Shown in pieces: positions 4,507-5,484 of a stretch of DNA of 5,484 nt. A program made the translations under genes and the position numbers. The notes beneath the pieces are model-generated. The model was not told the DNA's origin. It worked only from the letters and a program-made list of their open reading frames with translations, and made no database searches. The number at the start of each line of letters is the position of its first letter. The first letter of the stretch is position 1. The DNA lies in the NCBI GenBank assembly GCA_016297405.1, contig JAEDGP010000104.1, forward strand, positions 1 to 5,484, written 5' to 3'. Source of the DNA: Treponema sp. (GTDB lineage: Bacteria > Spirochaetota > Spirochaetia > Treponematales > Treponemataceae).

Positions 4507-5367
4507 CTAGCGGAGAAGTGAAAGTACGTTCTGGCTTGACTGATTTGCCTGAGCCAACATAGCTGTACCAGCCTGGCTAAGAACCTGATCCTTAGTGAAT
4601 TCAACCATTTCGCCAGCCATATCTGTATCACGGATGCGTGATTCAGAAGCCTGGAGGTTTTCTGCACCAATATCAAGACCATTTACAGTCTTTTCAAGGC
4701 GGTTCTGATAAGCACCAAGGTCAGCACGCTGCTTGTTGATCTTCTTAAGAGCTTCATCCAAAGTTCCAATTGAGCGGTTTGCATCATCAGGAGTTTCAAG
4801 ACTCATGATTGATTCATCGCCAACATTGCGAAGACCAAGTGCCATTGCTGACATTGTTCCAATAAATACCTGTGAACGCTGATCCATATTAGCACCGATG
4901 TGGAACCACATAGAAGCTGTTACTACGTTTTCACCTGTAGGACGAGCAAAGCGACCTGTAAGCATGTTCATACCGTTGAACTGAGCTGAAGATGCAATGC
5001 GATCAACTTCTGCGATAAGAGAAGAAACTTCAACCTGAATCTGCATGCGGTCTTCTGCAGCATAGATACCGTTTGAAGACTGAACAGCCAATTCACGGAT
5101 ACGCTGAACAATGTCAGATGTTTCCTGCAAATAACCTTCAGTTGTCTGAATGAAAGAAATGCCGTTCTGAGCATTCTTTGAAGCCTGATTCAAACCGCGA
5201 ATCTGAGCTCTCATTTTTTCAGATACAGCAAGACCAGAAGCATCATCGCCTGCGCGATTGATTTTTTCTCCAGAAGAAAGTTTTTCCATACTCTTCTGCT
5301 GTTTAAGATCTTGGATTCCCTGGGAACGCTGAGCGAACATAGCGCTCATATTGTGATTAATAACCAT
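4507..5367 (-). CDS. flaB: Periplasmic flagellar filament core flagellin, FlaB type
   Basis: FlaB proteins build the core of spirochete periplasmic flagella and leave the cytoplasm through the flagellar type III exporter, so the lack of a signal peptide is expected. The 286-residue length is typical of spirochete flagellins, which have the conserved D0/D1 parts without the variable outer domains. N-terminal signatures are MVINHNMSAMFAQR (1-14) and LSSGEKINRAGDDASGLAV (30-48); QRIRELAVQSSNG (88-100) is the conserved D1 helix region. The segment ASMWFHIGANMDQR (151-164) is characteristic of spirochete FlaB, and the C-terminus has INKQRADLGAYQNRLE (210-225) and SRIRDTDMAGEMVEFTK (243-259), ending VLSLLR. 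I see no cysteine. Treponemes usually carry several flaB paralogues (FlaB1, 2, 3), and I cannot say which one this is. The start has a good ribosome binding site, a sigma-28 promoter precedes it and a strong terminator follows. Confidence 0.97.
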   Translation of the reverse strand: MVINHNMSAMFAQRSQGIQDLKQQKSMEKLSSGEKINRAGDDASGLAVSEKMRAQIRGLNQASKNAQNGISFIQTTEGYLQETSDIVQRIRELAVQSSNGIYAAEDRMQIQVEVSSLIAEVDRIASSAQFNGMNMLTGRFARPTGENVVTASMWFHIGANMDQRSQVFIGTMSAMALGLRNVGDESIMSLETPDDANRSIGTLDEALKKINKQRADLGAYQNRLEKTVNGLDIGAENLQASESRIRDTDMAGEMVEFTKDQVLSQAGTAMLAQANQSSQNVLSLLR

Positions 5368-5374
5368 AGTGTAT

Positions 5375-5380
5375 CTCCTT
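5375..5380 (-). promoter_or_regulatory. Ribosome binding site of flaB
   Basis: On the minus strand AAGGAG lies seven bases before the ATG. This strong site, together with the canonical flagellin N-terminus, fixes the start. It contrasts with dnaX and the tetR-type gene, which show no such site. Confidence 0.85.
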
Positions 5381-5438
5381 GGTGTTTTTACAAACCTAAT
5401 AAGCTTGTGTCACGTGGTTTCCACCACCCTATACTTGA

Positions 5439-5465
5439 ATATCGGACTATGGCATTTTGACTTTA
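5439..5465 (-). promoter_or_regulatory. Sigma-28 (FliA-type) flagellar promoter of flaB
   Basis: On the minus strand TAAAGTCA (5465-5458), an 11-base spacer and TCCGATAT (5446-5439) closely match the known sigma-28 consensus TAAAGTTT-N11-GCCGATAA, including the exact spacing and the diagnostic CGAT. Transcription would begin near 5432, giving a leader of about 65 bases. That leader contains a small hairpin, GTGG with CCAC, around 5414-5427. The promoter places flaB among late flagellar genes. Confidence 0.85.
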
Positions 5466-5484
5466 GCAGTTTTTAAAATTTTTT

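Noticed and set aside
4507..5174. Open frames overlapping flaB on the same strand (4494-4682 and 4968-5174)
   Set aside because: They are out-of-frame shadows of the flagellin coding sequence with no start signals or recognisable protein features.
5401..5430. Resemblance of the flaB leader (AAGCTTGTG...GTGGTTTCCACCACC) to the dispersed repeat
   Set aside because: Shared short words (GCTTGT, CCACCAC) occur with different spacing and order, so chance similarity is more likely than a third copy.

Overview
The window looks like chromosomal DNA from a spirochete, most likely a Treponema species. The best evidence is the flagellin at the right end. It is a 286-residue FlaB-type periplasmic flagellin core protein with only the conserved N- and C-terminal regions and the treponemal start MVINHNMSAMFAQR. 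The order dnaX-ybaB-recR is a conserved bacterial housekeeping cluster and its sequences fit this origin. The species cannot be fixed from the sequence alone.

Layout, left to right. Positions 1-197 carry an open frame that may be the C-terminal end of an upstream gene, but it is built partly from hairpin-forming dispersed-repeat DNA. An AT-rich hairpin with a T-run (196-229) closes it, and the dnaX promoter starts inside that hairpin. dnaX (DNA polymerase III tau subunit, 255-2504), ybaB (nucleoid-associated protein, 2504-2815) and recR (recombination mediator, 2847-3440) are closely packed on the + strand. dnaX and ybaB share one base, and 31 bases separate ybaB from recR. A two-way terminator (3449-3484) separates recR from the convergent tetR-type regulator (3509-4135, minus strand). 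A 371-base gap (4136-4506) follows. It holds the tetR promoter with palindromes, a more GC-rich stretch without a convincing gene, a degenerate copy of the left-end repeat, and three consecutive hairpins at the 3' side of flaB, one of them a strong terminator. flaB (4507-5367, minus) has a clear Shine-Dalgarno site and a near-consensus sigma-28 promoter (5439-5465).

How the genes relate: dnaX, ybaB and recR serve replication, chromosome organisation and recombinational repair, and are probably co-transcribed. flaB is a motility gene under the flagellar sigma factor. The TetR-family gene stands alone, with its own promoter and no obvious target gene beside it.

I found no mobile element with a transposase, no CRISPR array, no tRNA or rRNA and no clearly new multi-gene system. 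The most interesting points are the apparent leaderless start signals of dnaX and tetR, the paired hairpin repeats whose loops match in inverted orientation while their stems change in a compensating way, the unusually long low-complexity DnaX linker with no visible gamma frameshift site, and the triple hairpin behind flaB.
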